A DNA stretch of 64,000 nt from Allobosea sp. AAP35 (GTDB taxonomy: Bacteria; Pseudomonadota; Alphaproteobacteria; Rhizobiales; Beijerinckiaceae), in the NCBI RefSeq assembly GCF_001295925.1, contig NZ_LJHQ01000056.1, forward strand, positions 25,790 through 89,789. Reading direction: 5' to 3'. Both the position numbers and the translations under genes were made by a program. Position 1 is the stretch's first letter. Every line of letters starts with the position of its first letter. Below the pieces are notes generated by a model. That model saw nothing but the letters and a program-made list of their open reading frames with translations, did no database searches and was not told where the DNA came from. Positions 27,060-35,411 of the stretch are shown here, piece after piece.

Positions 27060-28058
27060 TCAAATGGCGGCGGCCCTGACGCGTCCGACCTCGATACCGT
27101 TCCAGTTGGTCATCACGCTCTCGCGCAGCGGGGCGAAGGCGGCCAGTTCCACCTCGTCCATCGGAAGGAAGCGCGCGATCAGATCCGCCATCACCACCTC
27201 CGCCGCGCGGCCGGCGCCATCGTCGCATTTCAGCGCGATGCCGTAGCCCAGCTCCGGCAGGGCACCGCAATAGACGCCCTCGGCCCCGGTCTTGATGAAG
27301 ATGCGCTCGCGAAGCAGTTCCATGGCGCGGGTGTCGAAGCGGCCGGTGCCCGCGACCATGAAGGGGTGGGCGGCCGCGGCCTTGCGGATGCGGGCGGCGG
27401 CTTTCGTGCGCTGCGGTCCGAAGCCGTGGCCGGTGCCGAAACGGGCGAAGCCCATGGCCAGCGCCTTCAGCGGCACGGCATAGGTCGGGATCGAGCAGCC
27501 GTCGGTGCCCATGAGGTCGGTGGAATGGGCAGCTCCGGTGACCTCTTCCAAGGCGCCGCGCACGGCCTTCTGCACGGCATGTCCGGCCTTCACATAGCCG
27601 GCCGGGTCCTCGTCGAGACCGCAGGCGAGGCAGACGAAGCCGGCATGCTTGCCCGAGCAGTTGTTGTTGAGCGCGCTCGGCTCTTGGCCGCCCTTCGCCA
27701 GCGCCCGCGCGGCGGCATCGTTCATCGGCCAGTGCGCGCCGCATTCGAGGCAGCCGGCGTCGCGCCCGGCTTTGGCCAGCATGGCGAGCGAGGTTTGCGC
27801 ATGGAGTGGCTCGCCGGAATGCGAGGAGACGGCGAGCGCGATCTCCGGCTCGGTGAGACCATAGCGATCGGCTGCGCCGCTTTCTAACAGCGGCAGTGCC
27901 TGCAACGCCTTCACCGCCGAGCGGGGAAAGACGGGGCGGTCGACATCGCCCGCCGAGAACACCACGGCGCCGTCGGCGTCCACGATGAGGGCGGCCCCGC
28001 GATGGCGCGATTCGACGGTGTTGCCGCGCGTCACCTCGGCGAGGATCGGGTTTTCCAT
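27060..28058 (-). CDS. L-asparaginase, Rhizobium etli thermolabile (ReAV/AnsA) type
   Basis: This 332-residue enzyme belongs to Asparaginase_II (class 3), unrelated to E. coli-type asparaginases. The Ser-x-x-Lys catalytic pair is in PRSAVK (S47, K50); a second serine is in AVSSHSGE (S79). Zinc-site residues of the R. etli enzyme correspond to C134 and K137 (NCSGKHAG) and C188 (DGCSIP). It hydrolyses asparagine to aspartate and ammonia in the cytosol. The divergent formamidase-like gene starts 163 bp away. Confidence 0.92.
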   Translation of the reverse strand: MENPILAEVTRGNTVESRHRGAALIVDADGAVVFSAGDVDRPVFPRSAVKALQALPLLESGAADRYGLTEPEIALAVSSHSGEPLHAQTSLAMLAKAGRDAGCLECGAHWPMNDAAARALAKGGQEPSALNNNCSGKHAGFVCLACGLDEDPAGYVKAGHAVQKAVRGALEEVTGAAHSTDLMGTDGCSIPTYAVPLKALAMGFARFGTGHGFGPQRTKAAARIRKAAAAHPFMVAGTGRFDTRAMELLRERIFIKTGAEGVYCGALPELGYGIALKCDDGAGRAAEVVMADLIARFLPMDEVELAAFAPLRESVMTNWNGIEVGRVRAAAI

Positions 28059-28221
28059 GGTCGTCTCCCAAGCGGGCGTCCTGCATGGAACGCGAGCGCC
28101 TTGTGCCGACCGGCGCTCGACCTGTCAAAAGCCATGGCGCAGACTGGCGGCACCTGCCATGACGGGCGTGTTCCTGCGTCAGCGGGAAGACCTGTGGGCA
28201 TCAGGCCAGCCGGAGCCAGGC

Positions 28222-29046
28222 ATGTCGAGCGACTACGAAACGCAATACAACAACCGCGCCCGCGTGCCCGAACACCCTGGGCTGATCGCGGGCTGGGCGC
28301 GCGATGCCGAAATCTATCGGAGCGAGGCACTGTGCGAACTCGGCGTCTCCTATGGCGAGAGCGAGCGCCAGCGTTACGACCTGTTCAAGCCGGCGACCAT
28401 CAACAGCACGGCCATCGTCATGTTCATCCATGGCGGCTACTGGCAGGGGCTCGACCGCAGCTTCTTCTCGCATATGGCGCGCGGACTGAACGCACGGGGC
28501 GTGCCGGTCGCCGTCGTCGGCTATGATCTTTGCCCACAGGTCACGCTCGGCCATATCGTGTGGGAAATCCAACAGGCGGCTGCGGCCCTGTGGCGGCGCT
28601 ACGCGCTGCCGGTGGTGGCGACCGGGCATTCGGCCGGCGGGCATCTTTCGGCCTGCCTGCTGGCGACCAACTGGGCCAGCGTCGATGACAATCTCCCCAA
28701 TCAACTCGTGCCGGCGGCCTATGGCATCTCGGGGATCTACAATCTGAAACCCCTGACCGAAACCAGCATCAATACGGCGCTGGGCTTGAGCTTCGAGGAG
28801 GCCGAGCGGGAGAGTCCGTTCTTCTGGCCGGCTCCGTCGGGGCTCGTCATGGACGCCGTCGTTGGGGCCGTCGAAAGCGAGGAATTTCTCAAGCAGAGCC
28901 GCCGCATCGTTGATGTCTGGGGTCTGTCGGGTGTGCAGACTCGGTACGAGGAGATCGTCGGTACCAACCATTTCACGGTGATCGAAGGGCTCGCCGATCC
29001 GGAAAACGCGATGACCAGGCGTATCGCCGAACTCGCCGGCGCTTGA
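28222..29046 (+). CDS. Alpha/beta hydrolase, kynurenine formamidase-like
   Basis: This 274-residue hydrolase of the esterase/AFMID group has the oxyanion motif FIHGGYWQG, the nucleophile elbow GHSAGGHLSACLL and a late His in GTNHFTVIEGL. The N-terminal SSDYETQYNNRARVPEHP segment is typical of this subgroup. Members hydrolyse N-formylkynurenine or similar esters or amides; no kynurenine genes are adjacent, so substrate is open. ATG 28222 is chosen since conserved sequence begins there. Confidence 0.85.
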   Translation: MSSDYETQYNNRARVPEHPGLIAGWARDAEIYRSEALCELGVSYGESERQRYDLFKPATINSTAIVMFIHGGYWQGLDRSFFSHMARGLNARGVPVAVVGYDLCPQVTLGHIVWEIQQAAAALWRRYALPVVATGHSAGGHLSACLLATNWASVDDNLPNQLVPAAYGISGIYNLKPLTETSINTALGLSFEEAERESPFFWPAPSGLVMDAVVGAVESEEFLKQSRRIVDVWGLSGVQTRYEEIVGTNHFTVIEGLADPENAMTRRIAELAGA

Positions 29047-29102
29047 TCTGAGGGGCTGTGAGGTTCTATCGAGAGGCCTCTGCCAAACTTCGGAGCCGCG
29101 CG

Positions 29103-29339
29103 ATGCAGACCTTCTTCGTCGAGATCAAATGCAAGCTCGGCAAGACCTATGAGGTCGCCAGCGAACTCGCCGACCGCGAGATCGCCTCCGAAATCTACTC
29201 GACCGCGGGCAACTATGACATCCTGGCGAAATTCCACGTCGCGGCCGACGTCGATATCGGCCATTTCGTCGCCCAGAAGGTGCAATCGATCCCAGAGATC
29301 GCCGATACGCACACGATCATTACCTTCAAGGCGTTCTGA
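29103..29339 (+). CDS. Stand-alone Lrp/AsnC ligand-binding (RAM) domain protein
   Basis: This 78-residue protein consists only of the effector-binding RAM/SAM domain of Lrp-type regulators: TFFVEIKCKLGKTYEVASEL, YSTAGNYDILAKFHV and TIITFKAF. No helix-turn-helix is encoded upstream, so it is a native minimal protein rather than a fragment. Such single-domain members may form ring oligomers that sense amino acids or modify full-length Lrp proteins. It precedes the malic enzyme by 141 bp. Confidence 0.88.
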   Translation: MQTFFVEIKCKLGKTYEVASELADREIASEIYSTAGNYDILAKFHVAADVDIGHFVAQKVQSIPEIADTHTIITFKAF

Positions 29340-29480
29340 GGCGCCTCTGGCGGCCCGTCGAACCGGTGGGTCGGCCATCTCTGCTCGCGATTAATGCATC
29401 CCGCGCGCTTGACGACGCCCCCTCATTCGCGCGACCTCGCCTGCTCATGCCATTGAGCCGACGCTGCTGGAGCCGCTGCG

Positions 29481-31775
29481 ATGAAGAGCAACCTGTCCCC
29501 CGATCTTCGCTCGGGTGCGCTCGTCTATCACCGCCTGCCCCGCCCCGGTAAGATCGAAATCCAGGCGACCAAGCCGCTCGGCAACCAGCGCGATCTCGCG
29601 CTCGCCTATTCGCCCGGCGTGGCGGCGGCCTGCGAAGCCATCGTCGATGATCCCTCGCAAGCCGCCGAACTGACCTCCCGGCAGAACCTCGTCGCCGTCA
29701 TCACCAACGGCACGGCCGTGCTGGGCCTGGGCGACATCGGCCCGCTGGCGTCCAAGCCCGTGATGGAGGGCAAGGCGGTCCTGTTCAAGAAATTCGCCGG
29801 GATCGACTGCTTCGACATCGAGGTCGAGCAGAAGAACATCGAGAAATTCGTCGAGGTGGTGGCGGCGCTGGAGCCGACCTTCGGCGGCATCAATCTCGAG
29901 GACATCAAGGGCCCGGAATGCTTCGAGATCGAGGAGCAGCTCAAGGCCCGGATGAACATTCCGGTCTTCCATGACGACCAGCACGGCACCGCGATCATCG
30001 TCTCGGCAGCGATCCTGAACGGGCTCGACCTGTCGGGCAAGAAAATCGGCGACGTCAAGATCGTCGTCTCGGGCGCGGGTGCGGCGGCGCTGGCCTGCCT
30101 CAACCTGCTGGTCGAGCTCGGTGCGCAGCGCAAGAACATCTGGGTCACCGACCTCGAAGGCGTGGTCCACAAGGGCCGCAACACCCTGATGGACCGCTGG
30201 AAGGAGGTCTATGCCCAGGAGACCGAGGCCCGCACGCTGGCCGAGGTGATCCCCGGGGCCGACGTCTTCCTCGGCCTCTCGGCTGCCGGCGTGCTGAAGC
30301 CCGAGATGGCCAAGGCCATGGGTGAGAAACCCATGATCCTGGCGCTGGCAAATCCCAACCCCGAGATCACGCCGGAGGATGCGCTCGCCGTGCGGCCCGA
30401 TGCGATGATCTGCACAGGGCGGTCGGACTATCCCAACCAGGTCAACAACGTCCTGTGCTTTCCCTACATCTTCCGCGGCGCGCTCGACGTGCAGGCGACG
30501 ACGATCAACGAAGCGATGAAGCTGGCTGCCGTGCGCGCCATCGCGTCGCTTGCCCGTGAGGCGACGTCGGATATCGCGGCGCGGGCCTATGGCGGCGAAT
30601 CCTCGACGTTTGGGGCGACCTCGCTGATCCCCAACCCGTTCGACCCGCGCCTGATCATCCGCATTGCGTCGGCCGTGGCGGAAGCCGCGATGGCGACCGG
30701 CGTCGCGCGCAAGCCACTCGCCGATCTCGACGCCTATCGCGAGGAATTGTCGCGCTTCGTGTTCCGCTCGGGCTTCATCATGAAGCCGCTCTTCGCCCAG
30801 GCGAAGGCCGACCCCAAGCGCGTGATCTACGCCGAGGGTGAGGACGAGCGCGTGCTGCGGGCGGCGCAGGTCGCGCTGGAGGAAGGGCTGGCGATCCCGA
30901 TCCTGATCGGGCGTCCCAGTGTGATCGAGACCCGGGTCAAGCGCTTCGGTCTGTCGCTGCGCCCCGGCGTCGATTTCGAGGTGATCAATCCGGAGGATGA
31001 TCCCCGCTATCGCGACTATGTGCAGACCTATCTCGACATCGCCGGCCGGCGCGGCGTCACGCCCGAGGCGGCGCGCTCGCTGGTGCGCACCAACAACACC
31101 GTGATCGCCGCGCTGGCGGTGGCGCGCGGCGAGGCGGATGCGATGATCACCGGGCTCGAAGGCCGGTTCATGTCGCGGCTGCGGCACATCAAGGACATCA
31201 TCGGGCTTCAGCCCGGCGTCTGCGACATCTCGGCGATGACGCTGATCATCACCAACAAGGGCGCGTTCTTCCTGGCCGACACCCATGTCAAGAACGACCC
31301 CACCGCCGAGGAGATCGCCGACATGACGGTGCTGGCGGCGAGCCATGTCGCGCGCTTCGGCATCGAGCCCAAGATCGCGCTGTTGTCGCATTCGGATTTC
31401 GGCGCGGCCGATACGCCCTCCGCGCTCAAGATGCGCAAGGCGCTGGCCATCATCCGCGAGCGCGCGCCGGACCTGGAATGCGATGGCGAGATGGAAGCCG
31501 ACACGGCGCTGAGCGCGATGGTGCGCGAGCGCGTGCTGCCCTCCTCGCGGCTGAAGGGCGTCGCCAACGTGCTGATCTTCCCCAATCTCGACGCCGCCAA
31601 CATCGCCTATCAGTTTGCCAAGGTGCTGGCGGACGCGCTGCCCGTCGGCCCGATCCTGATCGGTGCGGCCAAGCCGGTGCATATCCTGACCGGTTCGGTG
31701 ACCGCGCGCGGCGTCGTCAACATGACGGCGGTGGCGGTCGTCGAGGCGCAGGAGCGCGCGGCTTTGGCCGGATGA
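29481..31775 (+). CDS. maeB: NADP-dependent malic enzyme with C-terminal phosphotransacetylase-like domain
   Basis: The protein has 764 residues. The malic domain (about 20-150) has [16 protein letters not shown] and [17 protein letters not shown]; the NAD(P)-binding domain follows ([18 protein letters not shown]). From about 440 a PTA-like domain runs to the end ([60 protein letters not shown]). It decarboxylates malate to pyruvate; the PTA domain has regulatory rather than acetyl-transfer function in studied homologues. Length matches MaeB (about 760). Confidence 0.96.
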   Translation: MKSNLSPDLRSGALVYHRLPRPGKIEIQATKPLGNQRDLALAYSPGVAAACEAIVDDPSQAAELTSRQNLVAVITNGTAVLGLGDIGPLASKPVMEGKAVLFKKFAGIDCFDIEVEQKNIEKFVEVVAALEPTFGGINLEDIKGPECFEIEEQLKARMNIPVFHDDQHGTAIIVSAAILNGLDLSGKKIGDVKIVVSGAGAAALACLNLLVELGAQRKNIWVTDLEGVVHKGRNTLMDRWKEVYAQETEARTLAEVIPGADVFLGLSAAGVLKPEMAKAMGEKPMILALANPNPEITPEDALAVRPDAMICTGRSDYPNQVNNVLCFPYIFRGALDVQATTINEAMKLAAVRAIASLAREATSDIAARAYGGESSTFGATSLIPNPFDPRLIIRIASAVAEAAMATGVARKPLADLDAYREELSRFVFRSGFIMKPLFAQAKADPKRVIYAEGEDERVLRAAQVALEEGLAIPILIGRPSVIETRVKRFGLSLRPGVDFEVINPEDDPRYRDYVQTYLDIAGRRGVTPEAARSLVRTNNTVIAALAVARGEADAMITGLEGRFMSRLRHIKDIIGLQPGVCDISAMTLIITNKGAFFLADTHVKNDPTAEEIADMTVLAASHVARFGIEPKIALLSHSDFGAADTPSALKMRKALAIIRERAPDLECDGEMEADTALSAMVRERVLPSSRLKGVANVLIFPNLDAANIAYQFAKVLADALPVGPILIGAAKPVHILTGSVTARGVVNMTAVAVVEAQERAALAG

Positions 31776-31854
31776 AGCGGTCATTGGCCCTCGCGCCCGC
31801 GCCTGTCGTCGGCTACGACAATCATGCTTTCAACCAGCTGACGAGACCTGATCG

Positions 31855-32712
31855 ATGAGCCGCATTGTCTATGTGAACGGCGCCTTTGTGCCGGAAGAAG
31901 ACGCCACCATCTCGATCTTCGATCGTGGCTTCATCTTCGGCGACGGCATCTACGAGGTTTCGGCGGTGATCGGCGGCAAGCTCGTCGATTGCGAGGCGCA
32001 TCTGGCGCGGCTGGAGCGCTCCTGCGGCGAGATCAGGCTCTCACTGCCCTGGTCGAAGGCCGAGTTGGTCGCGATCCATGAGGAGCTGATCGAGCGCAAC
32101 AGCCTCGACGAGGGCGGAGTCTATCTGCAGGTCTCGCGCGGCGCGGCTGACCGCGACTTTCCCTTCCCCAAGGATGCCAAGCCGACATTGGTGATGTTCA
32201 CCCAGGCCCGCAATTTCGTGAATGCGCCTGCGGTCAAGACCGGCATCAAGGTCGTCTCGACGCCGGATCTGCGCTGGGCCCGCCGCGACATCAAGAGCGT
32301 CAACCTGCTGGCGCCCGTGCTCGCCAAGCAGTTTGCCGCCGAAAACGGTGCGCAGGAAGCCTGGATGATCGAGGACGGCGTCGTGACGGAAGGCGCGTCC
32401 TCCACGGCCTGGATCGTCAAGGGCAAGACCCTGATCTCGCGACCGCTTTCCAACAAGGTGCTGCCCGGCATCACCCGCAAGGCCGTGCTGGCCTATATCG
32501 CGGAGACGGGCTTCACTTTCGAGGAGCGCGAGTTCACCCTGCAGGAGGCACTCGACGCCGAGGAGGCCTTCATCACCTCGGCGACCAGCCTCGTCATGCC
32601 GGTGACGACAATCGACGGCCACAGCATCCACAATGGCGCGCCGGGCCCGACCGCGCTGCGCCTGCGCGAGATTTACATCGATTTCGCCAGGGAGGGCGGC
32701 GTGCTGGGGTGA
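31855..32712 (+). CDS. dat: D-amino-acid aminotransferase (fold-type IV PLP enzyme)
   Basis: This 285-residue class IV aminotransferase has FDRGFIFGDGIYEV at the N-terminus, the PLP lysine in RRDIKSVNLL (about 145), the cofactor Glu in VTEGASSTAW and LPGITRKAVL. It is most similar by pattern to D-alanine aminotransferases, which supply D-Glu for cell wall or catabolise D-amino acids. Branched-chain aminotransferase is the main alternative. It begins 79 nt after maeB. Confidence 0.88.
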   Translation: MSRIVYVNGAFVPEEDATISIFDRGFIFGDGIYEVSAVIGGKLVDCEAHLARLERSCGEIRLSLPWSKAELVAIHEELIERNSLDEGGVYLQVSRGAADRDFPFPKDAKPTLVMFTQARNFVNAPAVKTGIKVVSTPDLRWARRDIKSVNLLAPVLAKQFAAENGAQEAWMIEDGVVTEGASSTAWIVKGKTLISRPLSNKVLPGITRKAVLAYIAETGFTFEEREFTLQEALDAEEAFITSATSLVMPVTTIDGHSIHNGAPGPTALRLREIYIDFAREGGVLG

Positions 32713-32725
32713 GACGGCGAGAAGC

Positions 32726-33754
32726 TCAAAGCGCGTCCAGCTGGGCCTCCAACCCCTCGATGCGGGACAGAGCTGAGCCCAGCCGTTCCCGCCAGCGCGG
32801 GCCGCCCCCCAGAGCGTCCTGATAGGCTTCGCGCAGCTCATCGGGACGATCACGCGCGAGGACGTTGATCAGGAACGCCGCTTGCCGGCGGTCCTTGATC
32901 GATTTCAGGCTGTCGGCGCCCTCACGACGCCGGTCGGACACGATCAGCTTATGGATCGCGAAGCGCTCCGGCCGGGGTATCTGGACGAGAACGCCGTTGC
33001 GGTAGCCAACAGCGGCCGAGATCGGTTCGGCGAGCAGGAAATTCAGGTAGTGCAGCGACTGGGCGTGCACGCCCAAGGCGCGCAAGGGCCGTGTCTCTTC
33101 CTTGTCGGAAAAGGACGGCGTCAGGAACTCGACCAGAAGGTCGTTGCGGCTTTGCCGCCAACGCCAACTTCTATGGCGATCCATGCCTGGGACGGGCTCA
33201 AAAGCGAGCTCGCCAAGCAGCCCCGGCAAACTGCCATCCACACTGTCCCGAAGCGCCAGCGACAGGCGCTCGAAACTCGCAATGTCGATGTCGTTCGTCT
33301 GCACGGCCTCGTCCAGCCGATAGCGAACACCGAGTTCGCCCTCATAGAGTCGGAAGGCCAGCGTGCCGACGATCGTCCCGCCCAAACGGAACACCCCGGC
33401 GGCGGCCAGCGCCGCAACCAGGCCTCCGGTTGCTGCGTCGATGGGCAATAGGCCTTCCGCCCTCAGGATCCGGATCAGCCGCGTGCGACGCGAGCGCCGC
33501 TCGGCCGCCTCCACCTTCAAAACCTTGGCGCGGTCGATGCGGTCGCGCAGCTGCGGCGTATCTTCCCCGATATAACGCTTCTTGACCTCCGTGCCGACAC
33601 GGTAGCTGTCATACCAATAAGTGCGCCCATTGCGCTCGACGCGGGTGGGGGCGCCGCGCAATTCGGAGACGCTCTCGTCCCGCAGCGCATTGAGGAGATC
33701 ATGGTAGGCCGCGTGCGCCAGCGGCGAATGGTCGGCGATGTCGATCAAGGCCAT
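32726..33754 (-). CDS. Solitary nucleotidyltransferase-fold protein (NTP_transf_8 / GSU2403-like)
   Basis: This is a 342-residue protein. Residues about 35-65 (RNGRTYWYDSYRVGTEVKKR) form a short basic module. A basic helix follows (80-100), then the nucleotidyltransferase fold: FRLGGTIVGTLAFRLYEGEL at 122-141 and the metal-binding pair in TNDIDIA (D155, D157). The C-terminus is helical (LPLIVSD-like HKLIVSDRR and FLINVLARDRPDELREAY). The family is related to AbiEii/MenT-type transferases, but no antitoxin gene adjoins it. Its start codon and RBS lie within the first of two matched inverted repeats (33754-33818), suggesting autoregulation. ATG 33754 has AGAGG upstream. Function is unproven. 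Confidence 0.72.
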   Translation of the reverse strand: MALIDIADHSPLAHAAYHDLLNALRDESVSELRGAPTRVERNGRTYWYDSYRVGTEVKKRYIGEDTPQLRDRIDRAKVLKVEAAERRSRRTRLIRILRAEGLLPIDAATGGLVAALAAAGVFRLGGTIVGTLAFRLYEGELGVRYRLDEAVQTNDIDIASFERLSLALRDSVDGSLPGLLGELAFEPVPGMDRHRSWRWRQSRNDLLVEFLTPSFSDKEETRPLRALGVHAQSLHYLNFLLAEPISAAVGYRNGVLVQIPRPERFAIHKLIVSDRRREGADSLKSIKDRRQAAFLINVLARDRPDELREAYQDALGGGPRWRERLGSALSRIEGLEAQLDAL

Positions 33755-33818
33755 GTTCAACACCTCTGAATGACGTTGAACATGCCATGTGTTCAACAAA
33801 ATATCAAATCGTTGAACA
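33754..33818. promoter_or_regulatory. Tandem 29-bp inverted-repeat operator
   Basis: Two identical-architecture inverted repeats occur: TGTTCAAC-N13-GTTGAACA at 33754-33782 and again at 33790-33818, 36 bp apart start to start. All four 8-bp half-sites are exact while the 13-bp spacers are unrelated, so the half-sites are the conserved element. The first repeat covers the ribosome-binding site and the first base of the nucleotidyltransferase start codon; the last half-site reaches into the 3' end of guaD. Confidence 0.8.
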
Positions 33819-35138
33819 CGCCTGCCCGCGCACTGGGCCAGCCACATGCTCCCCCATCACATAGGTCGCGACGACGTTGCGCTCGTCGCCGAGCGTGACC
33901 AGCACGAACAGCTCCTCGGCCAGATCGCGCGCCGTCTCCAGCCGGTGGGCCATGGCCCGCTGGGCGCTCGCATCGAGCACGACGATGTCGGCCTCGTGGC
34001 CGGGCTCCAGAGAGCCGATCAGATGGTCGAGCTTCAACGCCCTGGCGTTGCCCAGCGTGATGGCGTGCAAGGCAGCGAACGCCGAGAGCGACTGCCCCTG
34101 CAGTTGCAGCACCTTGTAGGCTTCCGACATCGTGCGCAGCATCGAATAGGAGGTGCCGCCGCCGATATCGGTAGCGACCGCGACGGGCACGCCCTCGGCC
34201 CGGGCGCGGGCCCAGTCGAACAGGCCGGAGCCGAGGAAGAGGTTCGAAGTCGGGCAGAACACGGCGACCGTGCTGGTCTCGGCGAAACGCCGCCATTCCC
34301 GGTCGGTCATGTGGATGCAATGGCCGAGCAGGCTTTTGGGGCCCAGCAGGCCGTAATGCTGGTAGATGCCGGCATAATCGCCGGGCTCCGGATAGAGCTC
34401 GTTGGCGAGCGCGATCTCGGCCCGGTTCTCGTTGATATGGGTCTGGACATGGCAGTCGGGATGCTCGGCCGCGAGCCGCCCCGCGGCCTCCATCTGCTGC
34501 GGCGTCGAGGTCACAACGAAGCGGGGCGTGATGGCGTAAAGCTGGCGGCCCCTGCCGTGCCAGCGCGCGATCAGCGCCTTTGAGTCGGCATAGCTGCTCT
34601 CGGCTGTATCGGTGAGCGCTCCAGGCGCATTGCGGTCCATCATCACCTTGCCGGCGATCATGCGGGTGTTGCGACGCTCGGATTCGCGAAACAGCGCTTC
34701 CGCCGATTGCGGATGCACGGAGCCGTAGATCACTGCCGTCGTGGTGCCGTTGGCCAACAGCTCATCGAGAAGGAAGGCCGCGAGCTTTTCGGGATGGCCC
34801 TGCTGCGCCAGCCGCTGCTCCTCGACGAAGGTGTAGCGCTCGAGCCAGTCCATCAGCTGGGCGCCATAGGAGGCGATCACCTGCGTCTGCGGCATGTGGA
34901 GATGGGCGTCGATGAAGCCGGGCATGATCAGGTGCGGGCGGTGGTCGGTGATCTCCGCCCCCGTCGGCAGGGTCGACAGGATGGCCTCCGCCGGGCCGAC
35001 CGCGCGGATGACGCCGCCCTCGATCACCAGCACCCCGTCCGCGACATAACGATGCGCCGCCTCGCCGTCGTCGTGCGGATCGGCGACAAACCAAAGCAGG
35101 CGGCCGCGCAGGGCGCGAATGGCGGGGTTTTCCGTCAC
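33804..35138 (-). CDS. guaD: Guanine deaminase
   Basis: This 444-residue amidohydrolase converts guanine to xanthine. Metal-site motifs are PGFIDAHLHMPQTQV (HxH), QTHINENRAEI, LLGHCIHM and ATDIGGGTSYSM, the last very characteristic of GuaD. The N-terminal and C-terminal strands form the usual small beta-sandwich. It is divergent from xdhABC, whose enzyme would take the xanthine on to urate. No signal peptide. The 273-bp gap to xdhA contains a palindromic element. Confidence 0.95.
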   Translation of the reverse strand: MTENPAIRALRGRLLWFVADPHDDGEAAHRYVADGVLVIEGGVIRAVGPAEAILSTLPTGAEITDHRPHLIMPGFIDAHLHMPQTQVIASYGAQLMDWLERYTFVEEQRLAQQGHPEKLAAFLLDELLANGTTTAVIYGSVHPQSAEALFRESERRNTRMIAGKVMMDRNAPGALTDTAESSYADSKALIARWHGRGRQLYAITPRFVVTSTPQQMEAAGRLAAEHPDCHVQTHINENRAEIALANELYPEPGDYAGIYQHYGLLGPKSLLGHCIHMTDREWRRFAETSTVAVFCPTSNLFLGSGLFDWARARAEGVPVAVATDIGGGTSYSMLRTMSEAYKVLQLQGQSLSAFAALHAITLGNARALKLDHLIGSLEPGHEADIVVLDASAQRAMAHRLETARDLAEELFVLVTLGDERNVVATYVMGEHVAGPVRGQACSTI

Positions 35139-35271
35139 GGGCTTGGACTCCGGCTCAAATTCACATCACATCTGCACCAAATCAAAGCTTCCGGCCAAGC
35201 GGGGATCATGCCTAATCTGAGGGCATGATTTGTGTCGCATCGGATCGAATCCTGCCCCTACCATTCGCGCC

Positions 35272-35376
35272 GTCATCCCGGACGCAGCGAAGCGGAGATC
35301 CGGGATCCATTCCGGAGCGTTCCCCGGAGAGGTTCAGGCATGGATCCCGGGTCTCCCTGCGGTCGCCCGGGATGAC
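35272..35376. repeat. Palindromic intergenic element (GTCAT...ATGAC family, type B)
   Basis: The element begins GTCATCCCGGACGC and ends GCCCGGGATGAC. Internal inverted arms GATCCGGGATCCAT and ATGGATCCCGGGTC form a long hairpin. A similar copy lies at 46533-46645. It lies in the divergent guaD-xdhA gap, so it may sit in a 5' leader. Confidence 0.8.
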
Positions 35377-35411
35377 CCACAATGGAGCGGTCAGCACCAT
35401 GCGAGCCGCCC

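Noticed and set aside
29445..31784. A 779-codon open frame on the minus strand opposite the malic enzyme
   Set aside because: The product is Arg/His/Gly/Asp-rich with no recognisable domain, and the plus strand encodes an intact malic enzyme. It is a high-GC antisense shadow.
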